DNA of 64,000 nucleotides, from the NCBI RefSeq assembly GCF_016863135.1, contig NZ_BOOH01000036.1, forward strand, positions 123,401 through 187,400, given 5' to 3'. Below, piece by piece: positions 1 through 8,423 of this stretch. The notes beneath the pieces are model-generated. The model was not told the DNA's origin. It saw only the letters and a list, made by a program, of their open reading frames with translations, and ran no database searches. The translations under genes were made by a program, and so were the position numbers. Source of the stretch: Planobispora longispora (lineage in GTDB: Bacteria; Actinomycetota; Actinomycetes; Streptosporangiales; Streptosporangiaceae). Position 1 is the stretch's first letter, and the number at the start of each line of letters is the position of its first letter.

Positions 1-1
1 G

Positions 2-907
2 TTCGCGGGCAAGCGGTGCACGATGCCGCTGCTGGCCGACGCCTACGGCCTCTACTACAACAAGGACCTGATGCAGGGTCACGAACCGCCCAAGACGCTC
101 TCGGAGCTGACCGAGCTGACCAAGAAGCTCACCGTCCGCGACGCCGACGGCACCATCAAGGTCGCCGGGTTCATCCCCAGTTTCCAGTACTACGAGAACT
201 CCCCCTCGCACCTGGGCACGATGGTCGGGGCGAAGTGGTACAACGACGACGGCACCTCGGCGATCGGCTCCGACCCGGCCTGGAAGCAGCTGCTGACCTG
301 GCAGAAGGAGCTCGTCGACTGGTACGGCTACGACAACCTGGAGAAGTTCCGCAAGGGCCTGGGCGACGAGTGGAGCGCCGAGCACCCGTTCTTCAAGGGC
401 AAGGTCGCCATGATCCTCGACGGCGAGTGGCGCAACGCCATGATCGCCAATGACCCCGAGGCGAAGGACATGGACTACGGCACCGCGCCGCTGCCGGTCG
501 CCGACGACAAGCCCGAGCTGTACGGCAGCGGCTTCACCGCCGGGACCGTGATCGGCGTCCCCAGGGGGGCCAAGCACCCGCAGCACGCCTGGGAGCTGGT
601 CAAGCACCTGACCACCGACACCGACTCGCTGGTGACCCTGTCCAACTCCCTGCGCAACGTGCCCACGACGAAGGCCGCGATGGAGCACCCGCGCCTGGTC
701 AAGGACGCCAACTTCCAGACGTTCCTCGACATCTTCGCCCATCCCGGAACCAGCACGCTGCCCGCCAACGTCAACAGCGTGTTCAACCAGGAGGCGTTCT
801 CCGCCTTCCTCGTGTCGTGGGAGAAGGGCGCGGTCTCCGACCTGGACGCCGGGCTGAAGAGCGTCGACAAGCGGATCGACGACAAGTGGAAGCTGTCCGG
901 GGGCTGA
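2..907 (+). CDS. Sugar ABC transporter, extracellular solute-binding protein (5' end missing)
   Basis: Periplasm-like binding protein of the SBP_bac_1 class that would capture a sugar outside the cell and pass it to the two permeases downstream. The reading frame is already open at the window edge, so the signal peptide and first domain are missing; about 301 residues are visible. The visible part has the usual mix of Trp/Tyr-rich segments and a closing helical region, ending DKRIDDKWKLSGG. The first permease starts 6 bp after the stop, so the genes form one operon. No ATPase gene is in the cluster; actinomycete CUT1 importers commonly share an MsiK-type ATPase encoded elsewhere. The sugar cannot be read from sequence; the kinase and cellulase downstream suggest an amino sugar or an oligosaccharide from plant or microbial polymers. 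Confidence 0.9.
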   Translation, partial: FAGKRCTMPLLADAYGLYYNKDLMQGHEPPKTLSELTELTKKLTVRDADGTIKVAGFIPSFQYYENSPSHLGTMVGAKWYNDDGTSAIGSDPAWKQLLTWQKELVDWYGYDNLEKFRKGLGDEWSAEHPFFKGKVAMILDGEWRNAMIANDPEAKDMDYGTAPLPVADDKPELYGSGFTAGTVIGVPRGAKHPQHAWELVKHLTTDTDSLVTLSNSLRNVPTTKAAMEHPRLVKDANFQTFLDIFAHPGTSTLPANVNSVFNQEAFSAFLVSWEKGAVSDLDAGLKSVDKRIDDKWKLSGG

Positions 908-913
908 TGCCGG

Positions 914-1855
914 ATGGCCTCGCACGTCCGTGCCGCGCCGCCGCGATGGCGGCGCGGCGAGGGGCTCCGCGCCCTCCTGTGGCTGTCGCCCTGGCTGACG
1001 GGTTTCACGATCTTCTTCGCCTACCCGCTGGCCTCCACCGTCTACTTCTCCTTCCACCGCTACGACCTGTTCACCCTGGAGTTCGTCGGCCTGGACAACT
1101 ACCGCTACCTGTTCGACGACGAGCGGGTGTGGCTGTCGGCGCGGAACACGCTGTGGCTGGTCGTCTTCATGGTCCCGGCGCAGGTCGTCTTCGCCCTCGC
1201 GCTGGCCCAGCTGGTCACACGGCTCAAGGCGGGCGTCGGGCTGTTCCGGACGATCTTCTACCTGCCGTCGCTGGTCCCGCTGGTGGCCGGCACCGTGGCC
1301 TTCGTCTTCCTGATGAACCCCGCCACCGGACCGTGGAACCAGCTCCTCGCGCTGTTCGGGGTCACCGGCCCCGACTGGTTCGGTGATCCGGCCTGGGCCA
1401 AGCCCAGCCTGACGCTGCTGGCGATGTGGGGCGTCGGCAACCTCATGGTGATCTTCCTGGCGGCGCTGCTGGACGTGCCCAGGCATCTGTACGAGGCCGC
1501 GGCCCTCGACGGCGCCGGGCCGTGGCGGCAGTTCCGCAGCGTGACGCTGCCGATGATCTCGCCCGTGCTGATGTTCTCCGCGATCACCGGAGTGATCTAC
1601 GCGTTGCAGTATTTCACCCAGGCCATGATCGCCTCCCGGGTCGCGTCGGGCGCCACCGACTCGGCGGGCACCAGCTTCCTGCCCGGATATCCGGATGGCG
1701 CGCTGCTCACGCTCCCCCAGCACCTGTTCCAGACCGGGTTCCGCGACTGGTCCATGGGCTACGCCTCGGTGCTCGCCCTGATGCTGTTCGCCACCTCGAT
1801 GGTCTTCACCCTGATCCTGCTCCGGCAGTTCCGCCGCGCCGAGGAGCTCACATGA
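914..1855 (+). CDS. Sugar ABC transporter permease (MalF/UgpA type)
   Basis: First membrane subunit of the CUT1-type importer, 313 aa. A basic N-terminus (to about residue 18) leads into six predicted membrane helices. The EAA loop that docks the ATPase is visible at residues 194-200 (EAAALDG) followed by a conserved LP. The length is normal for the family. The gene follows the binding protein by 6 bp and overlaps the next permease by 4 bp (ATGA), indicating translational coupling and equal stoichiometry of the two permeases. Function as a sugar permease is secure; substrate is not. Confidence 0.93.
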   Translation: MASHVRAAPPRWRRGEGLRALLWLSPWLTGFTIFFAYPLASTVYFSFHRYDLFTLEFVGLDNYRYLFDDERVWLSARNTLWLVVFMVPAQVVFALALAQLVTRLKAGVGLFRTIFYLPSLVPLVAGTVAFVFLMNPATGPWNQLLALFGVTGPDWFGDPAWAKPSLTLLAMWGVGNLMVIFLAALLDVPRHLYEAAALDGAGPWRQFRSVTLPMISPVLMFSAITGVIYALQYFTQAMIASRVASGATDSAGTSFLPGYPDGALLTLPQHLFQTGFRDWSMGYASVLALMLFATSMVFTLILLRQFRRAEELT

Positions 1856-2745
1856 CCGTTACCGTGACGCGCCGCGCCGAGGAGGTCCGCGCGCCCCGCC
1901 GCGCCGCCGCCCCAGGCGGGCGCCGGAGGCGGCGGCTGGCCTTCGTCGCCACGCACGCGATCGCCATCGCCGTGGCGCTGATGTTCCTCGCCCCGCTCGT
2001 CTTCGTCGCGCTGACCGCGCTGATGACCGACGAGCAGGCGCTCACCAGCGAACTGTGGCCGGACGACTGGAACTGGGGCAACTTCGCCGAGGTCTTCGCC
2101 AAGAGCGACATGCTCCGCTGGACGCTCAACACGTTCCTGTACGCGGGCCTGGGCACGCTGTTCACCGTGGTGTCGTCGGTCCCGGTGGCCTACGCCCTGG
2201 CCAGGTTCCGCTTCCGCGGGCGGCGGGCGGCCTTCCTGCTGGTCATCACCATGATGATGCTGCCGCCGCAGGTGATCGCGGTCCCGGTCTACGTGCTGTG
2301 GGCCAGGTTCGACCTGACCGGCGGCCTGTGGCCGCTGATCCTGCCGATGCTGCTGGGCGACGCGTTCTCCATCTTCCTGCTCCGGCAGTTCCTCATCACG
2401 ATCCCGCGCGAGTACACCGAGGCGGCCCGGGTGGACGGCTGCTCCGACCTCACCACGCTGCTGCGCGTCATCCTGCCCATGGCCCGGCCCGGCATCGCGG
2501 CGGTGGCGCTGTTCCAGTTCTTCTACTGCTGGAACGACTACTACGGGCCCCTGCTGTACGCGCAGACCAACGAACACTCCTGGACCCTGTCCCTGGGCCT
2601 GGCCACCTTCAAGGCCTTCCACAGCGTGCAGTGGAACCTCACCATGGCCGCCACCCTCCTGGTGACGGCACCGGTGATCATCGTGTTCTTCCTGGCCCAG
2701 CGGGTCTTCATCGAGGGCGTGACCCTGACCGGGGTGAAAGGGTGA
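1852..2745 (+). CDS. Sugar ABC transporter permease (MalG/UgpE type)
   Basis: Second membrane subunit of the importer, 297 aa, with six predicted membrane helices after an Arg-rich N-terminus (residues 1-28). The EAA motif is at residues 190-196 (EAARVDG). I chose the ATG at 1852 because it overlaps the upstream stop as ATGA and places the first helix normally; the open frame extends further upstream but only as an unlikely extension inside the previous gene. Its stop overlaps a GTG that probably starts the kinase gene. It works with the upstream permease and a shared ATPase that is not encoded here. Confidence 0.93.
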   Translation: MTVTVTRRAEEVRAPRRAAAPGGRRRRRLAFVATHAIAIAVALMFLAPLVFVALTALMTDEQALTSELWPDDWNWGNFAEVFAKSDMLRWTLNTFLYAGLGTLFTVVSSVPVAYALARFRFRGRRAAFLLVITMMMLPPQVIAVPVYVLWARFDLTGGLWPLILPMLLGDAFSIFLLRQFLITIPREYTEAARVDGCSDLTTLLRVILPMARPGIAAVALFQFFYCWNDYYGPLLYAQTNEHSWTLSLGLATFKAFHSVQWNLTMAATLLVTAPVIIVFFLAQRVFIEGVTLTGVKG

Positions 2746-3764
2746 GATCTGCCGGCATGGGGGAGGACCGGAGCGGCGCTCGACGGACGGTGCTGGCCGT
2801 CGACGGCGGAAACAGCAAGACGGACGTGGCGCTGCTGGCCGAGGACGGCACGGTGCTGGCCCGGCGGCGGACCGGCCCGTTCGCGCCGCACCGGGTGGGG
2901 ACGGGCGCCGCCGTCGACGTGGTCGAACAGGCGGCGCGGGCCCTGCTCGACGGTCTCGGCGATACGGCCCCGCCGTGCGCCGACGCCATGGCCGCCTACC
3001 TCGCCGGGGCGGACTTCCCGGTGGAGGAGGAGGCGCTGCGGGCCGAACTCGCGGCGCGCGGCGTCGCCAAGGAGGTGTCGGTGGCCAACGACACCTTCGC
3101 CGTCCTGCGCGCCGGGGCCTCCCGGCCGTGGGGCGTGGCGGTGGTCTGCGGTGCGGGCATCAACGCCGTGGGCCTGTCCCCCACCGGCCGGACCGTCCGC
3201 TTCCCCGCCCTGGGCAGGATGAGCGGCGACTGGGGCGGCGGCGAGGAACTGGCCGAGGAGATCGTCTGGCACGCCGTACGGGCCGAGGACGGCCGGGGCC
3301 CGGCCACCGCCCTGACCGGGCTGGTCCGCTCGCACTTCGGCCTGGCCACCGTGACGGACCTGGTCCTCGCCCTGCACTTCGGCGAGGCCGACCGGGACCG
3401 GTTGCACGAGCTGGTGCCCGGGCTGTTCGCGGTCGCCGCGACCGGCGACCGCACGGCCGTGGAGCTGGTGGAACGGCAGGCCCGGGAGGTGGCCACGCTC
3501 GCGGAGGTCTGCCTGCGCCGCCTGGGCCTGCCGGCCGAACCCGTGGAGGTGGTGCTCGGCGGAAGCGTGCTCACCGCCCGGGACCCCCTGCTCCACGGCC
3601 TGGTCGAGACGGCGCTCGGCGCGGCGGCGCCGCACGCCCGCGTCGTCGTCGCCGCCCTCCCGCCGATCGCGGGCGCGGCCCTGCACGGCCTGGACCTGCT
3701 GGACGCGCCGGATGCGGCCCGCGAGCGGGTGCGCGCCCACTTCCGGTCCCAGCCCCCGCCCTGA
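2742..3764 (+). CDS. BadF/BadG-family ATPase, probable N-acetylglucosamine-type sugar kinase
   Basis: Cytoplasmic kinase of the ASKHA fold, about 340 aa. The phosphate-binding segment AVDGGNSKTD is near residues 19-28. Further ASKHA elements follow: a Gly-rich stretch GVAVVCGAGINAVG, a conserved GDWGGG, and VVLGGS near the C-terminus. In this family the closest characterised activity is phosphorylation of N-acetylglucosamine. Starting at GTG 2742 gives a GTGA overlap with the permease stop; ATG 2757 is the alternative but has no ribosome site. Its place at the end of the importer operon suggests it phosphorylates the imported sugar or a product of it. Kinase assignment is solid, substrate inferred. 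Confidence 0.85.
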   Translation: MRSAGMGEDRSGARRTVLAVDGGNSKTDVALLAEDGTVLARRRTGPFAPHRVGTGAAVDVVEQAARALLDGLGDTAPPCADAMAAYLAGADFPVEEEALRAELAARGVAKEVSVANDTFAVLRAGASRPWGVAVVCGAGINAVGLSPTGRTVRFPALGRMSGDWGGGEELAEEIVWHAVRAEDGRGPATALTGLVRSHFGLATVTDLVLALHFGEADRDRLHELVPGLFAVAATGDRTAVELVERQAREVATLAEVCLRRLGLPAEPVEVVLGGSVLTARDPLLHGLVETALGAAAPHARVVVAALPPIAGAALHGLDLLDAPDAARERVRAHFRSQPPP

Positions 3765-3905
3765 CCGGTCCCGCTCCCACCCGTCCCCCGACCCGCTCTG
3801 CCCCTCCCGTTCCCGCTCTGCCCCCGTCCCCCGTCCCGACCTGTTCTGCCCCCGTCCCGCCCGTTCCCGCTCTATCCCCCGCCCGTCCCCCGTCCCGACC
3901 CGCCT
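3765..3905. repeat. Pyrimidine-rich tract with internal direct repeats
   Basis: The gap between the kinase gene and the GH9 gene is about 80 percent pyrimidine on the + strand. It contains repeated blocks: CCCGTTCCCGCTCT occurs at 3806 and 3860, and CGTCCCCCGTCCCGACC at 3825 and 3884. No hairpin terminator is obvious. The tract may arise by slippage; such homopurine/homopyrimidine stretches can adopt triplex structure. It separates the GH9 gene, which has its own ribosome site, from the transporter operon. Confidence 0.7.
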
Positions 3906-3928
3906 CAGCATCGATCTTGGAGGATCCG

Positions 3929-5788
3929 GTGAAGAGACCCCTGGCCGCCGCGCTCGCGCTGGCCGTACTGACCACGGCAGGCCCGGCTCTGGCCGAACCG
4001 GCGTCCCCGAGCCCGGCCCCGGGGGACCCGGCGTCCTCCGGTTTCGTCCGGGTCGACCAGGTGGGCTTCGCCCCCCGGGAGGCGAAGCACGCCTCGTTCA
4101 TGTCCGCGGCGGCGGTCGCGGACCCGCGGTTCACGGTCGTCGACCGCCGCGGCCGCGTGGTCCTGCGCGGTACGGCCGGGCGGGACCTGGGCGCGTGGAA
4201 CGAGAAGTACCCTCACGTCTACGACGTGGACCTGACCGCGCTCCGCGTGCCGGGCAGCTACCGGATCAAGGTGGGGGCGGTCACGTCCCCCGAGTTCACG
4301 GTGGCGCCGGCCCTGTCGTTCCTCGGGCCCGCGGCCAAGGTCGTCGCCTTCTTCGGCCGCCAGCGCGACGGCGCCGACGCCCAGCGCGAACCGAGCCACC
4401 TCAACGACCGGGCGGCCTCGGTCTACGAGTGGCCGGTCTTCACCGGGCCCGACACCGATCAGATCAAGGGCGGGCTCCGGCGGATCGGCGGGCCCGTCGA
4501 CGTCGAGGGCGGCTGGTTCGACGCGGGCGACTACCTGAAGTTCACGCACATCCTGGCCTACGTCGACACCCTGCTGTGGGCGGCCAGGCGGGACGGCAAC
4601 CCCGATCCCCGCCTCCGTCGTGAGGCCTCCCACGGTCTGAGATATCTGGACAAGATGTGGGATGAGAAGTCCCGGACGCTCTACATCCAGGTCGGCATCG
4701 GAGCGGGCGACGCCGAGGGCACCTTCGTCGGCGACCACGACATCTGGCGCCTCCCGGAGGCCGACGACGGCGACACCGGCCCCGGCCGTCAGTTCATCCG
4801 CAACCGCCCGGTCTTCCGCGCCGCCCCGCCCGGCGAGAAGATCAGCCCGAACCTGGCGGGGCGTACCGCCGCCGCCTTCGCGCTGGCCGCCCAGCTGGAG
4901 CCGTCCCGCACCCGGGCCAGGCGGCTGCTGGAGCAGGCGGCCTCCGTCTACGCGATGGCCGGGACCGACGACGTGGGCACGCTGGTGACCTCGCTCCCGC
5001 ACGCCTTCTACCCCGAGAGCGTCTGGCGCGACGACATGGAGCTGGGCGGGGCCGAGCTGGCGCTGGCCGCGCTGCGCCTGGGCGACCCGCGCGCGTCCGG
5101 GTGGCTGGCGCAGTCGGCCCGCTGGGCGGCGGAGTACATGCGGCACGAGTCCGGGGACACGCTCAACCTGTACGACGTGAGCGCCCTGGCCCACGCCGAC
5201 CTGGTGCGGGCGCTGCGGAAGTCCCGCGCCGCCGGCCTGGCGGTCACCGAGGCCGACCTGATCGGCGGGATCCGCGCCCAGCTGGACATCGGCGCGGAGC
5301 GCGCGGCGGCGGACCCGTTCCGCGCCGGGGCCCGGTACGACCAGTTCGACTCCGTGCCGCACGCCTTCGGGCTGGCCGCGACCTCGCGGCTGTACCGGGA
5401 CGTCACCGGGGACGGCTCCTACGACGCCTTCGGCACCGCGCAGCGCAACTGGGCGCTGGGCGGCAATCCGTGGGGCGTCTCCTTCGTCGCCGGGGTGGGC
5501 GAGAACCCCATCCGGTGCCCGCATCACCAGATCGCCAACCTCACCGGGGAGCAGGCCGTCGGCGCGGTGGTGAACGGCCCCAACGACACGTCGTACTTCG
5601 ACGGGGGTCTGGGCGGCCACTTCGAGGAGATGGCCGCGTGCCCCCCGGACGGCGTGGACCGCTACGCCCCGTTCACCGGCCGCGGCAGCCGCTTCGTCGA
5701 CGACGTGCGCTCGTGGCAGGCGTCGGAGCCCGCCGACGACTTCGCCGCGATCGCCCTGTACGCGCTCACGCTGACGTCGAAGGGCTGA
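3929..5788 (+). CDS. Secreted glycoside hydrolase family 9 (endoglucanase-type)
   Basis: Exported beta-glucanase, 619 aa. A signal peptide (residues 1-22, cut after GPALA) is followed by an Ig-like N-terminal domain typical of GH9 (about 38-128) and the (alpha/alpha)6 catalytic domain (about 130-615). The catalytic-base motif WFDAGD is at about 196-201, the conserved PHH near 531-533, and the proposed acid Glu near 600 in WQASEPADD. The GTG start at 3929 is chosen for the ribosome site TTGGAGG six bases upstream and the correctly placed signal peptide. No carbohydrate-binding module is present. It probably releases oligosaccharides imported by the upstream system. Family assignment is firm; substrate (cellulose, mixed-linkage glucan or chitosan) is not certain. 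Confidence 0.93.
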   Translation: MKRPLAAALALAVLTTAGPALAEPASPSPAPGDPASSGFVRVDQVGFAPREAKHASFMSAAAVADPRFTVVDRRGRVVLRGTAGRDLGAWNEKYPHVYDVDLTALRVPGSYRIKVGAVTSPEFTVAPALSFLGPAAKVVAFFGRQRDGADAQREPSHLNDRAASVYEWPVFTGPDTDQIKGGLRRIGGPVDVEGGWFDAGDYLKFTHILAYVDTLLWAARRDGNPDPRLRREASHGLRYLDKMWDEKSRTLYIQVGIGAGDAEGTFVGDHDIWRLPEADDGDTGPGRQFIRNRPVFRAAPPGEKISPNLAGRTAAAFALAAQLEPSRTRARRLLEQAASVYAMAGTDDVGTLVTSLPHAFYPESVWRDDMELGGAELALAALRLGDPRASGWLAQSARWAAEYMRHESGDTLNLYDVSALAHADLVRALRKSRAAGLAVTEADLIGGIRAQLDIGAERAAADPFRAGARYDQFDSVPHAFGLAATSRLYRDVTGDGSYDAFGTAQRNWALGGNPWGVSFVAGVGENPIRCPHHQIANLTGEQAVGAVVNGPNDTSYFDGGLGGHFEEMAACPPDGVDRYAPFTGRGSRFVDDVRSWQASEPADDFAAIALYALTLTSKG

Positions 5789-5812
5789 ACCGACGGGCTG
5801 AGCCCAAAAGAG

Positions 5813-5847
5813 AAGACCCCGTGCCGAGAGGATCGGCACGGGGTCTT
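5813..5847 (-). terminator. Intrinsic terminator of tRNA-Lys, possibly bidirectional
   Basis: A perfect 15-bp stem (5813-5827 with 5833-5847) encloses a 5-nt loop. On the minus strand it follows the tRNA end by 6 bp and is followed by CTTTT, as expected for Rho-independent termination. On the + strand it lies 25 bp after the GH9 stop, so it may end both transcripts. Confidence 0.85.
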
Positions 5848-5853
5848 GCGCTG

Positions 5854-5927
5854 TGCGCCGCCAGGGACTCGAACCCCGGACCCGCTGATTAAGAGTCAGC
5901 TGCTCTAACCAACTGAGCTAGCGGCGC
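5854..5927 (-). tRNA. tRNA-Lys (anticodon CTT)
   Basis: Reading the minus strand gives a full cloverleaf of 74 nt. The acceptor arm GCGCCGC pairs with GCGGCGC and has discriminator A. The D-arm GCTCAGTTGGTTAGAGC, the anticodon loop ACTCTTAAT with CTT in the centre, and a T-arm with GGTTCGAGTCC are all present. CTT reads AAG, the dominant Lys codon in high-G+C genomes. CCA is not encoded. Discriminator and end positions are set by pairing of the 7-bp acceptor stem. Confidence 0.97.
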
Positions 5928-5940
5928 GTGAAGCCCTTGA

Positions 5941-5970
5941 AGGATAGCGCACTCGCCGGTGTGCTTCGAA
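5941..5970 (-). promoter_or_regulatory. Probable promoter of tRNA-Lys
   Basis: On the minus strand a -10-like TATCCT (5941-5946) lies 13 bp before the tRNA 5' end, with a weak -35-like TTCGAA (5965-5970) at an 18-bp spacing. The placement fits; the -35 match is poor. Confidence 0.4.
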
Positions 5971-6027
5971 ATCGATTGATTCGACCGGGTAAGCTAGAAC
6001 AACATTCGGTTCTGTCTGGGAGCACAC

Positions 6028-6891
6028 ATGTGGTTCGCCTCGCCCGCCGACGTCCGTGAGCGTCTCACCGCCGTGGACTACCTCGCCGACGACGCCATCG
6101 CGACCTCGGTCTTCCTCGCCTCCGCGCTCGGCAAGCCGCTGCTCGCCGAGGGCCCGGCGGGCGTGGGCAAGACCCAGCTCGCCAAGGCCGTCGCCGCCGC
6201 CACCGGGGCGCGGCTCATCCGGCTGCAGTGCTACGAGGGGCTGGACGAGGCCCGCGCGCTGTACGAGTGGAACTACAAGAAGCAGCTCCTGCGCATCCAG
6301 GCCGGCGCCGGGCCCGAGGGGGACCGGGACTGGAGCACCACCCACGACGACATCTTCACCGAGGAGTTCCTCCTCGAACGGCCGCTGCTGGCCGCGATCC
6401 GCACCGAGACGCCCACGGTCCTGCTGATCGACGAGACCGACAAGGCTGACGTCGAGGTGGAGGGACTGCTGCTGGAGATCCTCTCCGACTACCAGGTCAC
6501 GATCCCGGAGCTGGGCACGATCACCGCCGTGAGCAGGCCGTACGTCGTCCTGACCTCCAACGCGGCCCGCGAGCTGTCGGAGGCGCTCAAGCGGCGCTGC
6601 CTCTATCTGTACCTGGAGTACCCGACGCCGGAGCGCGAGCGGGACATCGTGCTGGCGCAGGTGCCCGGCATCGAGGCCGAGCTGGCCGAGCAGCTCGCCC
6701 GGACCGTCGCCACGATGCGCGCCCTGGAGCTGAAGAAGGCGCCCTCGATCGCCGAGACCATCGACTGGGCCAACACCCTGCTCGCGCTGGGCCGGACCGA
6801 ACTGGACGAGGAGACCACGGGGGCCACCCTCGGCGTGGTGCTCAAGCACGCCTCCGACCAGGCGCGGGCCCGCAAGGAACTCGGGCTGTGA
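6028..6891 (+). CDS. MoxR-type AAA ATPase
   Basis: Cytoplasmic ATPase of the MoxR group, 287 aa, thought to act as a chaperone for metal or cofactor insertion or complex assembly with a VWA partner. Walker A GPAGVGKT is at 42-49, Walker B LLIDE at 132-136, then sensor-1 VLTSNAARE and the arginine-finger region KRRC. The start has GGGAG upstream. The stop overlaps the GTG of the VWA gene, the standard MoxR-VWA pairing. No Mox, Cox or Nor structural genes are nearby, so the client is unknown. Confidence 0.92.
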   Translation: MWFASPADVRERLTAVDYLADDAIATSVFLASALGKPLLAEGPAGVGKTQLAKAVAAATGARLIRLQCYEGLDEARALYEWNYKKQLLRIQAGAGPEGDRDWSTTHDDIFTEEFLLERPLLAAIRTETPTVLLIDETDKADVEVEGLLLEILSDYQVTIPELGTITAVSRPYVVLTSNAARELSEALKRRCLYLYLEYPTPERERDIVLAQVPGIEAELAEQLARTVATMRALELKKAPSIAETIDWANTLLALGRTELDEETTGATLGVVLKHASDQARARKELGL

Positions 6892-8345
6892 GTGAGCGGG
6901 GCGGCCCGGCGGGACCGGCCGGCGGAACCGGCGGCGGCGCGGAAGGACACGGCGGGGAAGGGCACGGCGGGCTGCTGGGGCGGCACGTCGGGTTCGTGCA
7001 CGCGCTGCGCGAGGTGGGGCTGCCCGTCTCGCTGGCGGAAGGACTCGACGCGGCGCGGGCGCTGACGGTGATCGACCTGACCGAGCGGGAGTCGCTGCGC
7101 GCCGCGTACGCGGCCACGCTGGTCAAGCGGCCCTCGCACCGGCCCGGCTTCGACACCCTCTTCGACCTGTGGTTCCCGCCCGCCACCACCGGCCTGTACG
7201 GCTCCCGCCCCGGTCCCGACGCCGGCGACGACCTCGACCCGGAGACCGCCGAGCTGCCCGAGCTCCGCGACCGGCTGGCCGGGCTGCTCGCGGCCGAGGA
7301 CGGCCCGGGCGACGAGATGAACGCCTTCGCCCGCGCGATGGTGGAGCGCTTCGGCCGCCAGCCCGCGAGCCCGGGACGGCAGAACTGGTTCTCCTACCCG
7401 GTGCTGCGGGCCCTGTCGCCCGAGACGCTCATGGCCCGCCTGCTGGCCGAGGTCCTCGCCGGGCAGGAACGGGGCGGCCTGGCCGAGAAGGTCGCCCGGC
7501 AGCGGATCGAGCGCAACATCGAGCGGTTCAAGGACGCCGTCTCCACCGACGTCCGCCGCCGGATCGCCGAGGACTCCGGGATCGAGCGGATCGCGCGCTC
7601 GGCCGTACGGCCCCCGCTGGAGCAGCTGGACTTCCTCCGGATCACCCGGGCCGACCTCGCCGAGCTGCGCCGGGAGGTCTACCCGCTGGCCCGCCGCCTG
7701 GCCGCCCGGCTGACCGTCAAGCACCGGCTCGGCCACCGGGGCCGCCTGGACTTCCGCCGCACCGTGCGGGCCTCGCTGTCCACCGGCGGCGTCCCGCTGA
7801 CCACGCACCTCAAGCCCAAGCGTCCGCACAAGCCCGAGCTGGTCGTCCTGTGCGACGTCAGCGACTCGGTCGCCTCGTTCGCCCATTTCACGCTGCTGCT
7901 GACCTACGCGCTGCGCGAGCAGTTCACCAAGGTCCGGGCGTTCGGCTTCGTGGACACGGTGGACGAGATCACCCGCTTCTTCGTGCCCGGCGCGGACGTG
8001 GTCGAGGCGATGACCCGGCTGACCTCCGAGGCCGACATGGTCCGCTTCGGCCGGACGAACTACGGCCACGCCTTCGAGCGCTTCGCCGAGCGGTACGGCG
8101 ACGCCGTCGGCCCGAAGACCTCGCTGCTGATCCTGGGCGACGCCCGGTCCAACTACCAGCCGCCCGCGTTGGAGACCCTCAAGCGCCTGAGCTCCGGCGC
8201 CCGGCACGCCTACTGGCTCAATCCGGAGCCGGTGAACCAGTGGGACACCGGCGACTCGGTGGCGACGGCCTACGGCGCGGTCGTGCCGATGCGCGAGTGC
8301 CGGAACGTCGCCCAGCTCGCGGCCTTCGTCGAGGAACTCGCCTGA
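6888..8345 (+). CDS. VWA-domain (CoxE-like) partner protein of MoxR ATPase
   Basis: 485-aa protein whose C-terminal half is a von Willebrand A domain; the metal-ion-dependent adhesion motif DVSDS is at 323-327. The N-terminus (about 1-30) is Gly-rich and probably disordered, followed by a helical region of the CoxE type. GTG 6888 is used because it overlaps the MoxR stop (GTGA). The pair probably acts together in remodelling a protein complex; the target is unknown. Immediately downstream is a short tandem repeat, then a convergent gene. Confidence 0.9.
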   Translation: MSERGGPAGPAGGTGGGAEGHGGEGHGGLLGRHVGFVHALREVGLPVSLAEGLDAARALTVIDLTERESLRAAYAATLVKRPSHRPGFDTLFDLWFPPATTGLYGSRPGPDAGDDLDPETAELPELRDRLAGLLAAEDGPGDEMNAFARAMVERFGRQPASPGRQNWFSYPVLRALSPETLMARLLAEVLAGQERGGLAEKVARQRIERNIERFKDAVSTDVRRRIAEDSGIERIARSAVRPPLEQLDFLRITRADLAELRREVYPLARRLAARLTVKHRLGHRGRLDFRRTVRASLSTGGVPLTTHLKPKRPHKPELVVLCDVSDSVASFAHFTLLLTYALREQFTKVRAFGFVDTVDEITRFFVPGADVVEAMTRLTSEADMVRFGRTNYGHAFERFAERYGDAVGPKTSLLILGDARSNYQPPALETLKRLSSGARHAYWLNPEPVNQWDTGDSVATAYGAVVPMRECRNVAQLAAFVEELA

Positions 8346-8356
8346 CGCCCCGGCTC

Positions 8357-8396
8357 GGAACCCGGGGCTCGGACCCGGAACCCGGGGCTCAGACCC
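8357..8396. repeat. Tandem repeat, 20 bp x 2
   Basis: Two 20-bp units (8357-8376 and 8377-8396) differ at one base and share the core GGAACCCGGGGCTC. They lie 12 bp after the VWA stop, in the gap between convergent genes. Each unit contains a CCCGGG palindrome, so the pair could form hairpins. Confidence 0.8.
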
Positions 8397-8423
8397 GGGA
8401 GCGTGCCCGGCCGCGGGGAGGGG

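Noticed and set aside
1426..1851. N-terminal extension of the second permease
   Set aside because: The frame is open but lies entirely within the first permease gene, and the ATGA overlap at 1852 gives a normal start.
3905..5839. Very long open frame antisense to the GH9 gene
   Set aside because: High G+C makes antisense frames open by chance. The product is Arg/Gly/Val-rich with no domain, while the sense strand has a full GH9 with signal peptide.
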